A DNA stretch of 48,463 nucleotides from Hyphochytrium catenoides (taxonomy: Eukaryota > Sar > Hyphochytriomycetes > Hyphochytriales > Hyphochytriaceae): positions 15,131-63,593 of the forward strand of contig FLMG01000833.1 in NCBI GenBank assembly GCA_900088475.1. Direction: 5' to 3'. Made by a program: the position numbers and the translations under genes. Positions 33,359 through 43,203 of this stretch are shown in pieces (within the stretch, counting starts at the first letter, position 1; each line of letters starts with the position of its first letter). Under the pieces are notes generated by a model. The model made no database searches, was not told the origin of the DNA, and saw only the letters and a program-made list of their open reading frames with translations.

Positions 33359-35347
33359 ATGATGGCGATCTCTTCCTCTCGGCGTTGGAATACCCGATGG
33401 GTGCTAGTCCTTCTAGCAGCCCTCTGTCTATGCTTGACCGCGCACACTTTGGCACAAGGCACGCCTACCGATGCACCAACTGATGCACCTACCGATGCAC
33501 CAACTAATGCTCCTACCGATGCTCCAACTGATGCACCTACCGATGCTCCTACCGATGCACCTACCAACGCTCCAACTGATGCACCAACTGATGCACCAAC
33601 TGATGCACCAACTGACGCACCTACCGATGCACCAACTGATGCACCTACCGATGCACCAACTGATGCTCCTACCCATGCTCCTACCGATGCTCCAACTGAT
33701 GCTCCTACCGATGCTCCTACTGATGCTCCAACTGATGCACCTACCGATGCACCAACTGATGCTCCTACCGATGCACCTACCGATGCTCCAACTGATGCTC
33801 CTACCGATGCACCAACCGATGCACCAACTGATGCTCCTACTGATGCACCAACTGATGCACCAACTGATGCCCCTACCGATGCCCCTACCGATGCTCCAAC
33901 TGATGCTCCTACCGATGCACCAACCGATGCACCAACTGATGCTCCAACTAATGCACCAACTGATGCTCCAACTGATGCTCCAACTGATGCACCAACTGAT
34001 GCTCCAACTGATGCACCTACCGATGCTCCAACTGATGCACCTACCGATGCCCCTACCGATGCTCCAACTGATGCTCCTACCGATGCACCAACTGATGCTC
34101 CTACCGATGCTCCAACTGATGCACCAACTGATGCTCCAACTGATGCTCCAACTGATGCACCAACTGATGCACCAACTGATGCACCAACTGATGCTCCAAC
34201 TGATGCACCTACCGATGCTCCAACTGACGCACCTACCGATGCACCAACTGATGCTCCTACCAATGCTCCAACTGATGCACCAACTGACGCACCTACCGAT
34301 GCACCAACTGATGCACCAACCGATGCACCAACTGATGCTCCTACCGATGCACCAACTGATGCTCCAACTGATGCTCCTACCGATGCACCAACTGATGCTC
34401 CTACCGATGCTCCTACCGATGCGCCAACAGATGCTCCAACGGACGCACCTACCGATGCACCAACTGATGCTCCTACCGATGCACCTACCGATGCACCAAC
34501 TGATGCACCAACTGACGCTCCTACCGATGCTCCAACTGATGCTCCTACCGATGCACCTACCGATGCACCAACTGATGCACCAACTGACGCTCCTACCGAT
34601 GCTCCTACCGATGCTCCTACCGATGCTCCAACTGATGCACCAACTGATGCTCCTACCGATGCACCAACTGATGCACCAACTGATGCCCCTACCGATGCTC
34701 CTACCGATGCTCCTACCGATGCTCCAACTGATGCACCAACTGACGCTCCTACCGATGCACCAACTGATGCCCCTACCGATGCTCCTACCGATGCCCCTAC
34801 CGATGCTCCTACCGATGCTCCTACCGATGCACCAACTGATGCACCAACTGATGCTCCTACCGATGCACCAACTGATGCACCAACTGATGCACCAACTGAT
34901 GCTCCTACCGATGCACCAACTGATGCTCCTACCGATGCACCAACTGATGCTCCAACTGATGCTCCTACCGATGCACCAACTGACGCACCAACTGATGCTC
35001 CTACCGATGCACCAACTGATGCTCCTACCGATGCACCTACCGATGCTCCTACCGATGCACCAACTGATGCACCTACCGATGCACCAACTGATGCTCCAAC
35101 TGATGCACCAACTGATGCACCAACTACCGCACCTACTGAGGCACCCACCACTAAAGTACCCACCTCAGCTCCTACCACCATGGCACCAACTACCGCAGCT
35201 CCTACTCCTTCAGTTACCACTGTTGTTACTCCGACTCTTGGTACCGGTAGCGAGAAATCTGGGTCAGGGAAGGCGTACTCTGCAAACACCGCCTCAACCA
35301 CAGTCTTGGGTCTGGCTTCAATCCTGGCCTATCTCTTTACTGCCTAG
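33359..35347 (+). CDS. PTDA-repeat, GPI-anchored-type surface protein, 662 aa
   Basis: A signal peptide (WVLVLLAALCLCLTAHTLAQ, ~residues 15-34) is followed by about 138 tandem copies of the tetrapeptide DAPT (33467 to ~35128). A short degenerate TAPTEAPTTKVPTSAPTT stretch follows, then a Ser/Gly spacer. The protein ends in a hydrophobic tail (TVLGLASILAYLFTA) typical of a GPI-attachment signal. No intron is seen. Such Pro/Thr-rich, Asp-containing repeats are expected to be extended and O-glycosylated, as in mucin-like or wall proteins of protists; that role is inferred. Asp is occasionally replaced by Asn (APTN) and once by His. The product is a low-complexity stalk with no catalytic domain. 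Confidence 0.85.
   Translation: MMAISSSRRWNTRWVLVLLAALCLCLTAHTLAQGTPTDAPTDAPTDAPTNAPTDAPTDAPTDAPTDAPTNAPTDAPTDAPTDAPTDAPTDAPTDAPTDAPTDAPTHAPTDAPTDAPTDAPTDAPTDAPTDAPTDAPTDAPTDAPTDAPTDAPTDAPTDAPTDAPTDAPTDAPTDAPTDAPTDAPTDAPTDAPTDAPTNAPTDAPTDAPTDAPTDAPTDAPTDAPTDAPTDAPTDAPTDAPTDAPTDAPTDAPTDAPTDAPTDAPTDAPTDAPTDAPTDAPTDAPTDAPTDAPTDAPTDAPTNAPTDAPTDAPTDAPTDAPTDAPTDAPTDAPTDAPTDAPTDAPTDAPTDAPTDAPTDAPTDAPTDAPTDAPTDAPTDAPTDAPTDAPTDAPTDAPTDAPTDAPTDAPTDAPTDAPTDAPTDAPTDAPTDAPTDAPTDAPTDAPTDAPTDAPTDAPTDAPTDAPTDAPTDAPTDAPTDAPTDAPTDAPTDAPTDAPTDAPTDAPTDAPTDAPTDAPTDAPTDAPTDAPTDAPTDAPTDAPTDAPTDAPTDAPTDAPTDAPTDAPTDAPTDAPTDAPTDAPTDAPTDAPTTAPTEAPTTKVPTSAPTTMAPTTAAPTPSVTTVVTPTLGTGSEKSGSGKAYSANTASTTVLGLASILAYLFTA
33467..35128 (+). 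repeat. 12-bp tandem repeat array, ~138 copies, inside the surface-protein gene
   Basis: The units read GAT-GCN-CCN-ACN. Two synonymous forms dominate: GCN-CCT-ACC-GAT and GCN-CCA-ACT-GAT. The Pro and Thr codons nearly always change together; exceptions such as CCA-ACC and CCT-ACT are rare. All stay in frame, and the array leaves other frames free of stop codons on both strands. Confidence 0.95.
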
Positions 35348-36917
35348 AAATTCTCAATCAAATATAGCCCACATACTTTCGTCTTCGTAGGAGGACATCC
35401 CCAATAAATTATCTTTGCCAAGAGCCTCGTCTCTTTATTATCTTATCTTACAATCAACGCCCGTCCATATGACTGTGCGAGCATGCCTGATGTCACTACG
35501 ATGAATGCCACTACTAACTGCTGCTGCCTCTGGCAAACCCAGCACTACCACCACCATTAGCATTATTGAGTTCGAGGTTGCTTACATCGATAAGCTGCAA
35601 CAACAACCATCTAATAAACAGCCTGACCTCAGCCTCTTGCTTGGTGATGGTGGTATCAGAGAAGTGGTAGATGGTTGGGATACCAAGTAAAGTAGTGCTA
35701 ACACGCCCCGTCTATAGAATGACCTAAAAACCCATCATCAGTTATCTCCCTGAGGAGTATGATGATGGAAATAACAAAGTGACAGTGATGGTGGTTTTCA
35801 GATCTTTCGCATCTTGATTGACGATGAGGACAACTTATATAGCGTAAGGCCCTCTACTGTTAAGCTAACTCCTATCCACCGCTACGAATAGGCGGTTGTT
35901 CGGCAACTTGCTGCCACTACTGGCGTCATCATTAAAGGTTCTTTATCAAAAGAGGGACATAAGACTAGACGACAGGCCTTCGTGATCGGTTGCAACAGGC
36001 TGAGGCGTTGGCGATAAAATGTTATACAATGTCATCATCTCCCCTTTTGGAGGTTGGGACACTTCCTGGCCGCGTAGCGTGCTTGAATGAAAAGTGGTGT
36101 CAAGCTGCATTGAGAACATTTGCGCCTCGCTTGAACCAACCGCTCTGAGAGCTTTTCCAAACTAAGTAGTCGCAGAGGTATAGTGAACCCAGTCAATGGC
36201 TTGCTCTGCTATAAGAAGAATGGCATGGCACGATAGATAGCCTGGTTGAAGAGTAGTAGTAAGAGGTGTCTCCTCTGAAGAAGCCTTTGTTTAGGTCTCT
36301 TACTGCCAAGTGCTGCTCGATACCTTCGATGTGCCGGCTTGGTTCTTCTAAGAGTTAGCTTAGGTGTCTGGCAAACCTTATAGATAGTGATGGCAGTTGC
36401 AACGTCAATTGGGGGATGTCAATTGTTGATAGTGGTGCCCATGGGACGCTATTATGCCTCAGTTACCAGTGACAGCAATAGGAACAAATAGAATTTTGGA
36501 CCATTTCAGTGTCAGCATCTAGTGCCGCAACGAAAATACTTCAGGGGTTCCTCCTCCTCATTGTCAGCCTTGCTCCGGTCTCCAAGCAAAGTTCCCTTCG
36601 CACGTCTGGTTGGTAGCCAACAGAGGGCCCCAGACCCTTGGAAGGCAGTTATGGAAACATTGACCAACTGCTAATCGTTTAGTCCCGAGGATGCAAGATG
36701 GCGCAAGTCCATAGAGCTGCCTCAATAGATACGCTGCGATAGATCTGTGGCATTAGGTCCGTTCTACTACCCTTTCTTCGAGGACTACAGGGCGCACTTC
36801 AGGCTTCTCAGGGAGATATCTGGCTTCTTCTCCACAAGCACGTTCCAGGGTACCGATACTAGAGACTACTCGCTCTATGTCGCGAACGCAAATACCAATC
36901 AGTGGTGTTCTGACGCC
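35348..36917. other. Intergenic region, no gene seen
   Basis: About 1.6 kb following the repeat-protein gene. An AATAAA hexamer at 35403 is followed by a region with short scattered ATC/CTA repeats. No domain is recognised. The plus-strand open frame at 36747-36992 overlaps the MZT2 last exon in antisense and is not supported. Confidence 0.5.
35403..35408 (+). terminator. AATAAA polyadenylation-like signal after the PTDA-repeat gene
   Basis: An AATAAA hexamer lies 56 bp beyond the TAG at 35345-35347. Assigned from motif and distance. Confidence 0.45.
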
Positions 36918-37364
36918 TTAGAGAGCCGTGCTGCGGTGCCTCGCCCCTGCCTGAAGACTGAGAGAGATTTTCTCCTGCTTCATACTTTTTAGGCACTCAA
37001 TGATGCAGGCTGGTTGCACCTTCAGCCTTAGCAGGGTGAGAATCTTGCGGATATGTTTCGACAACAAAAAAGGGGGTAAGCGAGGTGCAGGAGAGAGTGC
37101 TTTTAGAGACTACGATGTATAGCGCACTAATAGAAGAGTGAGGATGGCTTACGATTTCAAAAGCGTCACGGTCCAGACCGAAGCCCGTCTGCTGAAGGAG
37201 GTCCCAGAGTTCGCCATCTGAGCAGCACAAGCAATCGACAGTGATTCCAAGTCAGCATTCAAGTATTAAGGTTTATTGTCGGAAGAGAGTGAACAATATA
37301 TCAGCCTCTGGTCTACATTGTTCTTACCGTATTCCTTGGGGTTATAGATCCCTGAAAAGGACAT
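36918..37364 (-). CDS. MZT2: MZT2-like mitotic-spindle organizing protein, 3 exons, 75 aa
   Basis: The exons, in transcript order, are 37364-37328, 37217-37153 and 37043-36918 (228 nt, phases consistent, TAA stop). The product begins MSFSGIYNPKEYDGELWDLL. Its core, ELWDLLQQTGFGLDRDAFEI followed by ILTLLRLKVQPACIIECLKS, aligns residue for residue with the conserved helical block of human MZT2 (ELYELAQAAGGALDPDVFKI, then LLDLLKLNVAPLAVFQMLKS). MZT2 is a small subunit of gamma-tubulin ring complexes, binding GCP N-termini at microtubule-organising centres. The human protein has a long disordered tail that is absent here, leaving almost only the conserved domain. MZT1 was considered; the LDPD-VF...LLKLNV pattern fits MZT2 better. 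It is too small and split for simple ORF calling. Confidence 0.85.
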
Positions 37365-38579
37365 CTGCACGCTCTGAGAAGGAGTGCCGAGGGCCAGCTA
37401 TTTCCTTAAATATCGGCTCTCCCTGAGACAAATAGTCCGACAATAAAACTGCCTTGGCCTTACAGCTGGCAAAAGGAGTCCGGTCCGTCGGCAATCCAAG
37501 ACAACCAACAAATCAACATTGACGCGCGTTCACGAGGAATATTGAGCTTCTAAGATCTCCCAATGACAGATAGAGTGCTGCCGCAGTGTCAGATCTCTGG
37601 ATCTAATAACAGAGCTTTGGGGTGAATCTGCATCAGCATCTTCATCTAGGTTCCTCGTAGAGCTTGAACTGGCAAAAGAAAAAGCGCGTAACTCTTTTTG
37701 CAGCACATTCTTAGGAAGCGGTTAACGGTACTATGAGAGGGTAGGTTAACGCTTTCAGAACGTAAAATTGGGTTGTCTGTCTATTGTCCAACTACTGGGT
37801 GCTACTACTACGGCAGGAAAACAGCTTTCACCATATAAAGAGGAGCCTAAGGAGTGTATTACTATGTCGCTGATCCTCCACCTCTTGTACTCGATCAACC
37901 TCAAGTTACTACTACTTCCATCACACTGCCAGATAAACCCGTCATTGCCTTTGGTATTAGCCTCATATTACTATACATTGGCTCCCACCCACACTATCTT
38001 CCTCGAAAGATTCTTTATGTGCCTGACCGTGTGGCGTTTTCCTAGATGTATTTGCTCTTTGAATCCTTCTCAGACTTTCCCTGTGCGACATAAGAGTCTT
38101 TCAGCCCACCCACCCCTCCCGGCTGGGAAGAATACACACAGGACAAGGACTAGGATCAGAGGTGTAAGACAGAGGACGGGTACCGGGAGACAGAGAGTCT
38201 AAGAGTGAATGTAAATAAACCGCCTTTAAGGTACATAACCAACAGAAAGAATATCGAAGTTATACACCTCGTCATGCTTGAGATTTATCGCTATGTAGAG
38301 AGGTGCAGAGGAGGGAATTTGAGAGTTTTGAAGGGCAAAAGGCGGAGAAATTCTGAAGTGCTCAAGAAAAGCCCGCCGCCCCGCCCCGTCCATCTGCCGC
38401 TTGTCAGCCCTGGCTGGCCACTTGTGCTGAACTGACTGAGGTGAGCGCTTCAGACGGCAGATCTCAGGCCTCCATCATTCACTGACTTTCACTCCTGCAG
38501 TGCGGAGAAGAATACTGACTTGTGCAACTACGAACGACTCGTAGGGCGTCACCCTTATTATCTACCTTTCTCTATCACA
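37365..38579. other. Intergenic region with one weak candidate exon
   Basis: About 1.2 kb between the divergent MZT2 and VDAC genes. On the plus strand, 37854-38045 stays open and encodes a hydrophobic stretch (PDKPVIAFGISLILLYIG) ending in TAG. No start or acceptor is convincing and no family is recognised. The VDAC promoter should lie at the right end. Confidence 0.4.
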
Positions 38580-39443
38580 ATGGCTGCAGTTCACTTCAAG
38601 GACCTCGGCAAGACTGCCAACGACCTCCTGAATGATGATTATGACTTCTTCCGTAAGATCAAGGTCACCACCAAGACCTCCGAGGGTGTTCAGTTTACTA
38701 CTGAGGGCACCATGACTGGGGAGGGCAGCTCTAAGGCTATCCTTGGAAAGATTAACGCTTCCTTCAAGCACTATAGTGGCATCAACTTCAAGAAGCTTCA
38801 GTTCACCACTCATGGCCGCTTCATTGGTGAGGCTGAGGTCGCTGATGTCGGTGCCAAGGGACTGAAGGTCATCTTCAAGGCTGAGGATGGAGCCAACAAG
38901 AACTCAGCCAACAAGAGATACACTGCTTCAGCAAAGTTCGGCATTGACTACCTTACTGGACCTCTGGCGGCGTCCACAGAGGCCGATTTTGTCAACAGCA
39001 AGCTTAATGCGAGCGCTGTCTATGGCTATGAGAGATTCCTAGTCGGTGCTGGCGCCACGGTTGACACCGACAAGAGTGCATTGAGCGATGTCAACGTTGG
39101 TGTTGGTTACCATGGTCCTGACTACAGAGTGGCAGTGAAGACCGCCAACTCCATGAACGTTGTTCTCGCCAGCTACGATCATAGATTGAGCCCTGAGGTC
39201 CATGCTGCTGCTCGCATCTCACACAACATTGCCAAGCAGACTCAGGTACTTAGCCTTGGCGGCAAGTATACTCCTGACCTTGACACCACCCTTAAGGGCA
39301 AGGTCGACACCGAGGGTATCGTGTCTCTCGCAGTTATTAGCAGAGTTTCCAAGAACACCAAGCTTTCTCTCGCAACAGAGATTGATGCCAAGAACCTTGA
39401 GGGTGACTCACACAAGTTTGGTGTTGGCATCCAGCTTGGTTAA
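38580..39443 (+). CDS. VDAC: Mitochondrial outer-membrane porin VDAC, intronless, 287 aa
   Basis: This is a voltage-dependent anion channel, a 19-strand beta-barrel that lets metabolites cross the mitochondrial outer membrane. The start (MAAVHFKDLGKTANDLLNDD) is the standard N-terminal helix of the Porin_3 family, followed by YDFFRKIKVTTKTSEGVQFT. Later family features include AKFGIDYLTGPLAASTEADF, VGVGYHGPDYRVAVKTANSM and the terminal beta-signal HKFGVGIQLG. The length is close to the usual ~283. The upstream in-frame ATG at 38520 would add 20 residues without family similarity, so 38580 is preferred. Strong codon bias (AAG, GCT, ATC, TTC) suggests high expression. It is one of only two intronless complete genes in the window. 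Confidence 0.96.
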   Translation: MAAVHFKDLGKTANDLLNDDYDFFRKIKVTTKTSEGVQFTTEGTMTGEGSSKAILGKINASFKHYSGINFKKLQFTTHGRFIGEAEVADVGAKGLKVIFKAEDGANKNSANKRYTASAKFGIDYLTGPLAASTEADFVNSKLNASAVYGYERFLVGAGATVDTDKSALSDVNVGVGYHGPDYRVAVKTANSMNVVLASYDHRLSPEVHAAARISHNIAKQTQVLSLGGKYTPDLDTTLKGKVDTEGIVSLAVISRVSKNTKLSLATEIDAKNLEGDSHKFGVGIQLG

Positions 39444-39632
39444 GCGGTTGACAAGATTGCTTTGGAAGGAGGCTGCCAGGTTGTATCTCTTTTTTAGGTT
39501 GACAGATGCGTAGGATCACTTCCTGGTAGCCGGTTTTCTTAGAAGAAGAGCGGATGAATCGCAAAGTGTACGGCTCCCCATAACTCTTGAAGAGGGAAAA
39601 GAGAGAGAGCTATACTAGGCAGATGAGTGAAT

Positions 39633-39638
39633 AATAAA
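39633..39638 (+). terminator. AATAAA polyadenylation-like signal after VDAC
   Basis: An AATAAA hexamer lies 190 bp after the TAA at 39441-39443, within the 318-bp gap before the convergent PerM-family gene. Assigned from motif and position; the distance is rather long. Confidence 0.35.
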
Positions 39639-39761
39639 TATCAACATATTGGAAAAGGACTCCATATGAAGAGATCGGCTTATTCTAACGGTGGCAGATA
39701 TGTAAGGTCATGCCCCAGACCCTGTCGCAAAGGCGAGCTAGACCCAGCTAAAAGCATCTAC

Positions 39762-41933
39762 TCATCGAGACTTCTCCTTGCTTTCTTCTTCACCTGAGGG
39801 CGCGGCTTCTTCTCCTTCTTGCTTACCACCTCCCTGTTAAGTCCAAGTAGGCAGCGTTAAGCGGTAGATGGTACAAGTGGCACGGTAAGCAAGGCTTGAA
39901 AGGAGGGCGTACCGTGCTGTCAGGGTTGCTCATGAAGAGATCCCCTTCGAGGATGCCAACCACTTTGTGCGCCGTCGGGTGGTCCAGCTGGGACAGGATG
40001 ATCCGTAGAATCGCTAACAGCGGGACCGATAGAAAAGCACCAGGAGTCGCCCTTGAGGAGAAAGGAGTCTCAGCATTTTATTTCCCTCAGACACAAGCAC
40101 TTCCAAAACCCTTACCAGATAATGGTCCAGAACCCCAACGCTAGCATAACGATAATCGGATGCAGATCCAGCTGGTCACCAAAGTACTAGGAATTTTTAC
40201 AAAGATAGCTGTCAGCACAGATCACAGCTGTGGCGTGAACCGCTGCCGTCATACCTGAGGCTCGAAGAAATTTCCCCATGCGAAGTGAATGGTGCCAGGA
40301 AGGGCTATTGCTAATGCCTATATAACAGCGAAATAGTCGGTTAGGGTCTGCTTTGTTAGCCTTTGCCTTCCCTAGCCATGCTCTTCATGCTCCTTCACGT
40401 GCCTCTCATTCATAACCCCCGACTCCTCCGCTCGGACTCACCTGTGTCCACGGACTCAACCTAGGATCAAAAACAACGAGAGGCAGCGGTGCCAGTGTCG
40501 AGAACAGCGCGCCTACATTTGGAATATAGTTGCAAAAGAAGGCTACGACTCCAAATAACCCTGCCACTTGCACGCCTAGAAGCCACAGAGTCACACCGAC
40601 AATGAAGCCCATGGCCACACTCAGCATTGTCTTCAATCGAATATAGTTCTGTCAACACTGGTAAGCAAACACCTTACGGCACGCAGTGTTATCGACGACA
40701 GCTTTCGGACCTTGACATCCTCAGTGATACGCGGCCAAGCACCCTCTCCCGGTCGAAGAGGGTAGATGAGGAGGAATAGCAGGAACGCCAGAGTCAAGAA
40801 AGTGACTTCTGCAAAGTTCAGCGACCACGAGACGATGCTTCCGGCGATGTTCTTCACGAGAGTGATGAGGTAGGGTACCAAGTCATTGTCGAAGTCTAAG
40901 TCCAGCCTCTGGAGGATTCGCTGTACGGGAGCAACCGGAAACAAGCAGTCATTTAGCTGTCTGCTGCAGAGGAGTTCTTATGACGGGGAATTATCGTGAT
41001 ACCTTAAGCTCTGCCTGCATCTTCGTAGCCATGTCTTCGTATCTGGGGCGAACAAGCAACAGCCCAAGTCAGCATGAGAGCAATAAACAAGTGAGATGGG
41101 CATGAGAACAGGCGCTCTATCCCACTGGACCAGCAAAGGCGCCGAGAGGCCAAAAGTGACAGATGAGGCAATGAAGAGCGTAAAACTAGGCAAGAAGTAG
41201 AGTCAGAGCAGAGTTATAGGTGGTAGCTCTCATAGCGAGAGACCGACTTACGGTCCGAGATGGTTTAGCAGGTACGTAACCTGGTTAGTGACGTAGGCCA
41301 CAAACACCATGATGACGGAGAGTACCAGGAAGATAGAGACTAGGATAGCTATCCATCGAGGGATTCTCTTAACGAGTAAGGAGCTGGCCAAGCGTCTAAA
41401 GAATCGGTGGAGGTAGCTGCCCGTTTCCGCCTAAGGACCGATACAAGTAGGTCAGCGTTAGGATAAAGTGGGAGGGCGAACAGAGGGAAAGGGAAGGCTT
41501 AAGCAGGGTTTGGCACCTGATTCTGACGAGTAGGTTCTGAGCTTGTGCTCAATAGTGGCACATTCTCTCGGCTAGAGCCCCTCGTACTATCGCGCTTCTC
41601 TTCTTCAAGATCCGCGTCCCTTTCGGGAGAGGCCGGATGTCCTCCCGGTATTGCGTTTCTCCTGATCTTGTTGATGCAGGAAGCGAGTAGCTGTGGAGCG
41701 TCGCAAAGTTGGTCGACCATAGGATTCACCAAGAAGTAGAGTAGAAGTGCGAAGCAGAAGGGTATCAAGAGCTCGGAGAGCCACTGCAGCAGCTTGCAGA
41801 GAGCTACAAAGGCAATGACCATCGCACAGAAGACAAGGGTCTGAATCTCCTTTTCATAGTGCTTATCAAGCCAAGGCTGTCCGCTTGAACTCTCCGACCG
41901 CGCGGTGCGTTGCTGCGAAGGTCGAATAGACAT
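39762..41933 (-). CDS. AI-2E transporter/PerM-family membrane protein, 9 exons, 476 aa
   Basis: The exons, in transcript order, are 41933-41517, 41430-41252, 41042-41003, 40920-40678, 40648-40442, 40317-40255, 40186-40116, 40051-39913 and 39833-39762 (1431 nt, phases consistent). Hydrophobic pairs appear early (TLVFCAMVIAFVALCKLL and LIPFCFALLLYFLVNPMVDQ), as in bacterial PerM/YdiK and eukaryotic TMEM245. A polar segment follows, then IAILVSIFLVLSVIMVFVAY. The diagnostic C-terminal half is also present: FIVGVTLWLLGVQVAGLFGV, FFCNYIPNVGALFSTLAPLP and LHPIIVMLALGFWTIIW, followed by ATPGAFLSVPLLAILRIIL. The tail is Glu/Lys-rich. Bacterial relatives export autoinducer-2 or act as Na+/H+ antiporters; the eukaryotic substrate is not known. 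An acidic loop of ~50 residues separates the N-terminal hairpin from the rest. The third exon (40 nt) is the least certain join. Confidence 0.9.
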
Positions 41934-43203
41934 TTAGGGATAATGGGGCTAACGAAGCTACTCAAAAGCGCAGGCGAGTTCTTTGAGGCACAGCCTGTGA
42001 AGATCTGGAGGCTATGCTTTAGCGCTAGCAGCAGATGGTCAGGTATGTAGCTCTGCGAACTGACGACGGCACAATAGGGGGTGAACTCTTAGCCATCAAA
42101 GCCAGCAAGCACAAGCTGGCAATCTTATCTTAACAGCAATGACTAATGTCGCCTTCTTCAGACGCTAGAACTTTATCTGTGTGGGAGCCATGGCTTGGGC
42201 CCATCAGGCCACGGCTTGATAGGCTGATAGGGAAGGCAGTTGAAGGGCGAACACAAGGATGGAGCCAGTGAAGCGTGCAGAGGCACATAAGGACGGTGGA
42301 TCAGAAGCAGCAGCGTGGTAACTTCTTCAAGCAGAAGCAGAAGAGGAAGTCCAGCAGGGAGGAGAGGAGAGGAAAGATCTTCTTGGGGGTGGATGTTTGT
42401 GCTTAAGAATCAGATCAGATGTGAATCAGTTAGCTAATCATCAATATTGGTAATCACTTGGGCTTTTAACCAATGGTTTGAAGTTCGTGGGGAAGGTCAG
42501 GTTAGGTTACTGCGAGGCATCCACTTCATCCATCACATCATTCCTCTCTCTCTCTCTCTTCTCTCTCTTGTTTCATTCTCTCTCTCTCTCTTCTCTCTCT
42601 TGTTTCATTCGCTCTCTCTCTCCTCTCTCTTGTTTCATTCTCTCTCTCTCTCTTCTCTCTCTTGTTACATTCTCTCTCTCTCTTCTCTCTCTTGTTTCAT
42701 TCTCTCTCTCTCTCTTCTCTCTCTTGTTTCATTCTCTCTCTCTCTCTCTCTTCTCTTTTTCTCTCTCTCGTTCTCTCTCTCTCTCTCTTCTTCCTCTTGT
42801 CTCCTGTTTTTTTTTCTCTCTCCCTCTCCCTCGCTCTCGCTCGCTCGCCTCTTCTTCCTTTCTCGCTTTGTTCCTCTCTCTCGCTCACTCTGATTCAAGC
42901 CATGACATCTCTCCTCCTCTCTTGCAATCAATCACATCCTCTCTGCCTGAACTCATTGCCGCCTCCTCTATCATCCGGGCCCCTTCTTCCCTCTTTTTGT
43001 CTCTCTCTGCCTTGAACGTCTCCAGCTTTATCAACACTGATTGATGCTGATGATAAACCTCTAATAGTACCTTGAGAGAGACAGCGATCCTGCTCTTGCA
43101 GTTGACATTCTGCGCTTAACCTCTCCGCGGTCCCAGCCATCGCTCGAGACTCACCCTCTTCCCTCTTTATTGATCCCTGTCCGAGCCTCAACCAGTTGGC
43201 ATC
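41934..43203. other. Divergent intergenic region with CT minisatellite
   Basis: About 1.3 kb between the PerM-family gene (minus) and the MTIP-MTAD fusion (plus). It includes a CT-rich block at 42541-42890 and no supported coding segment. The Ser/Leu/Phe-rich frames at 42447-43044 result from the repeat. Confidence 0.7.
42541..42890. repeat. CT microsatellite containing a 30/32-bp minisatellite
   Basis: The tract is pyrimidine on the plus strand. Within it the marker GTTTCATT (GTTACATT once) recurs with its first G at 42570, 42602, 42632, 42664, 42694 and 42726, so spacing alternates 32, 30, 32, 30, 32. This indicates a ~62-bp higher-order unit made of two CT repeats of unequal length. Confidence 0.88.

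Noticed and set aside
33467-35128. Resemblance of the regular array to a CRISPR array
   Set aside because: There are no unique spacers. It is a 12-bp coding repeat in a eukaryotic gene.
33259-35301. A 680-codon minus-strand open frame encoding Gly-Ala-Ser-Val repeats
   Set aside because: It is the exact antisense of the PTDA array, with no signal peptide, domain or splice logic of its own.
33471-35390. A plus-strand frame of 639 codons rich in Met, Leu, Pro and His
   Set aside because: It is an alternative frame of the same 12-bp repeat; the frame starting at 33359 has both a signal peptide and a GPI-type tail.
36747-36992. A plus-strand 81-codon frame beginning MALGPFYYPFFEDYRAH
   Set aside because: It overlaps the last exon of MZT2 in antisense and has no partner exon or family match.
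41119-41193. A hydrophobic segment (FTLFIASSVTFGLSAPLLVQ) as an extra exon of the PerM-family gene
   Set aside because: No donor follows it in frame, whereas joining 41252 to 41042 is phase-correct and fits the family.
42447-43044. Several overlapping Ser/Leu/Phe-rich plus-strand frames
   Set aside because: All derive from the CT minisatellite; no start context or domain.
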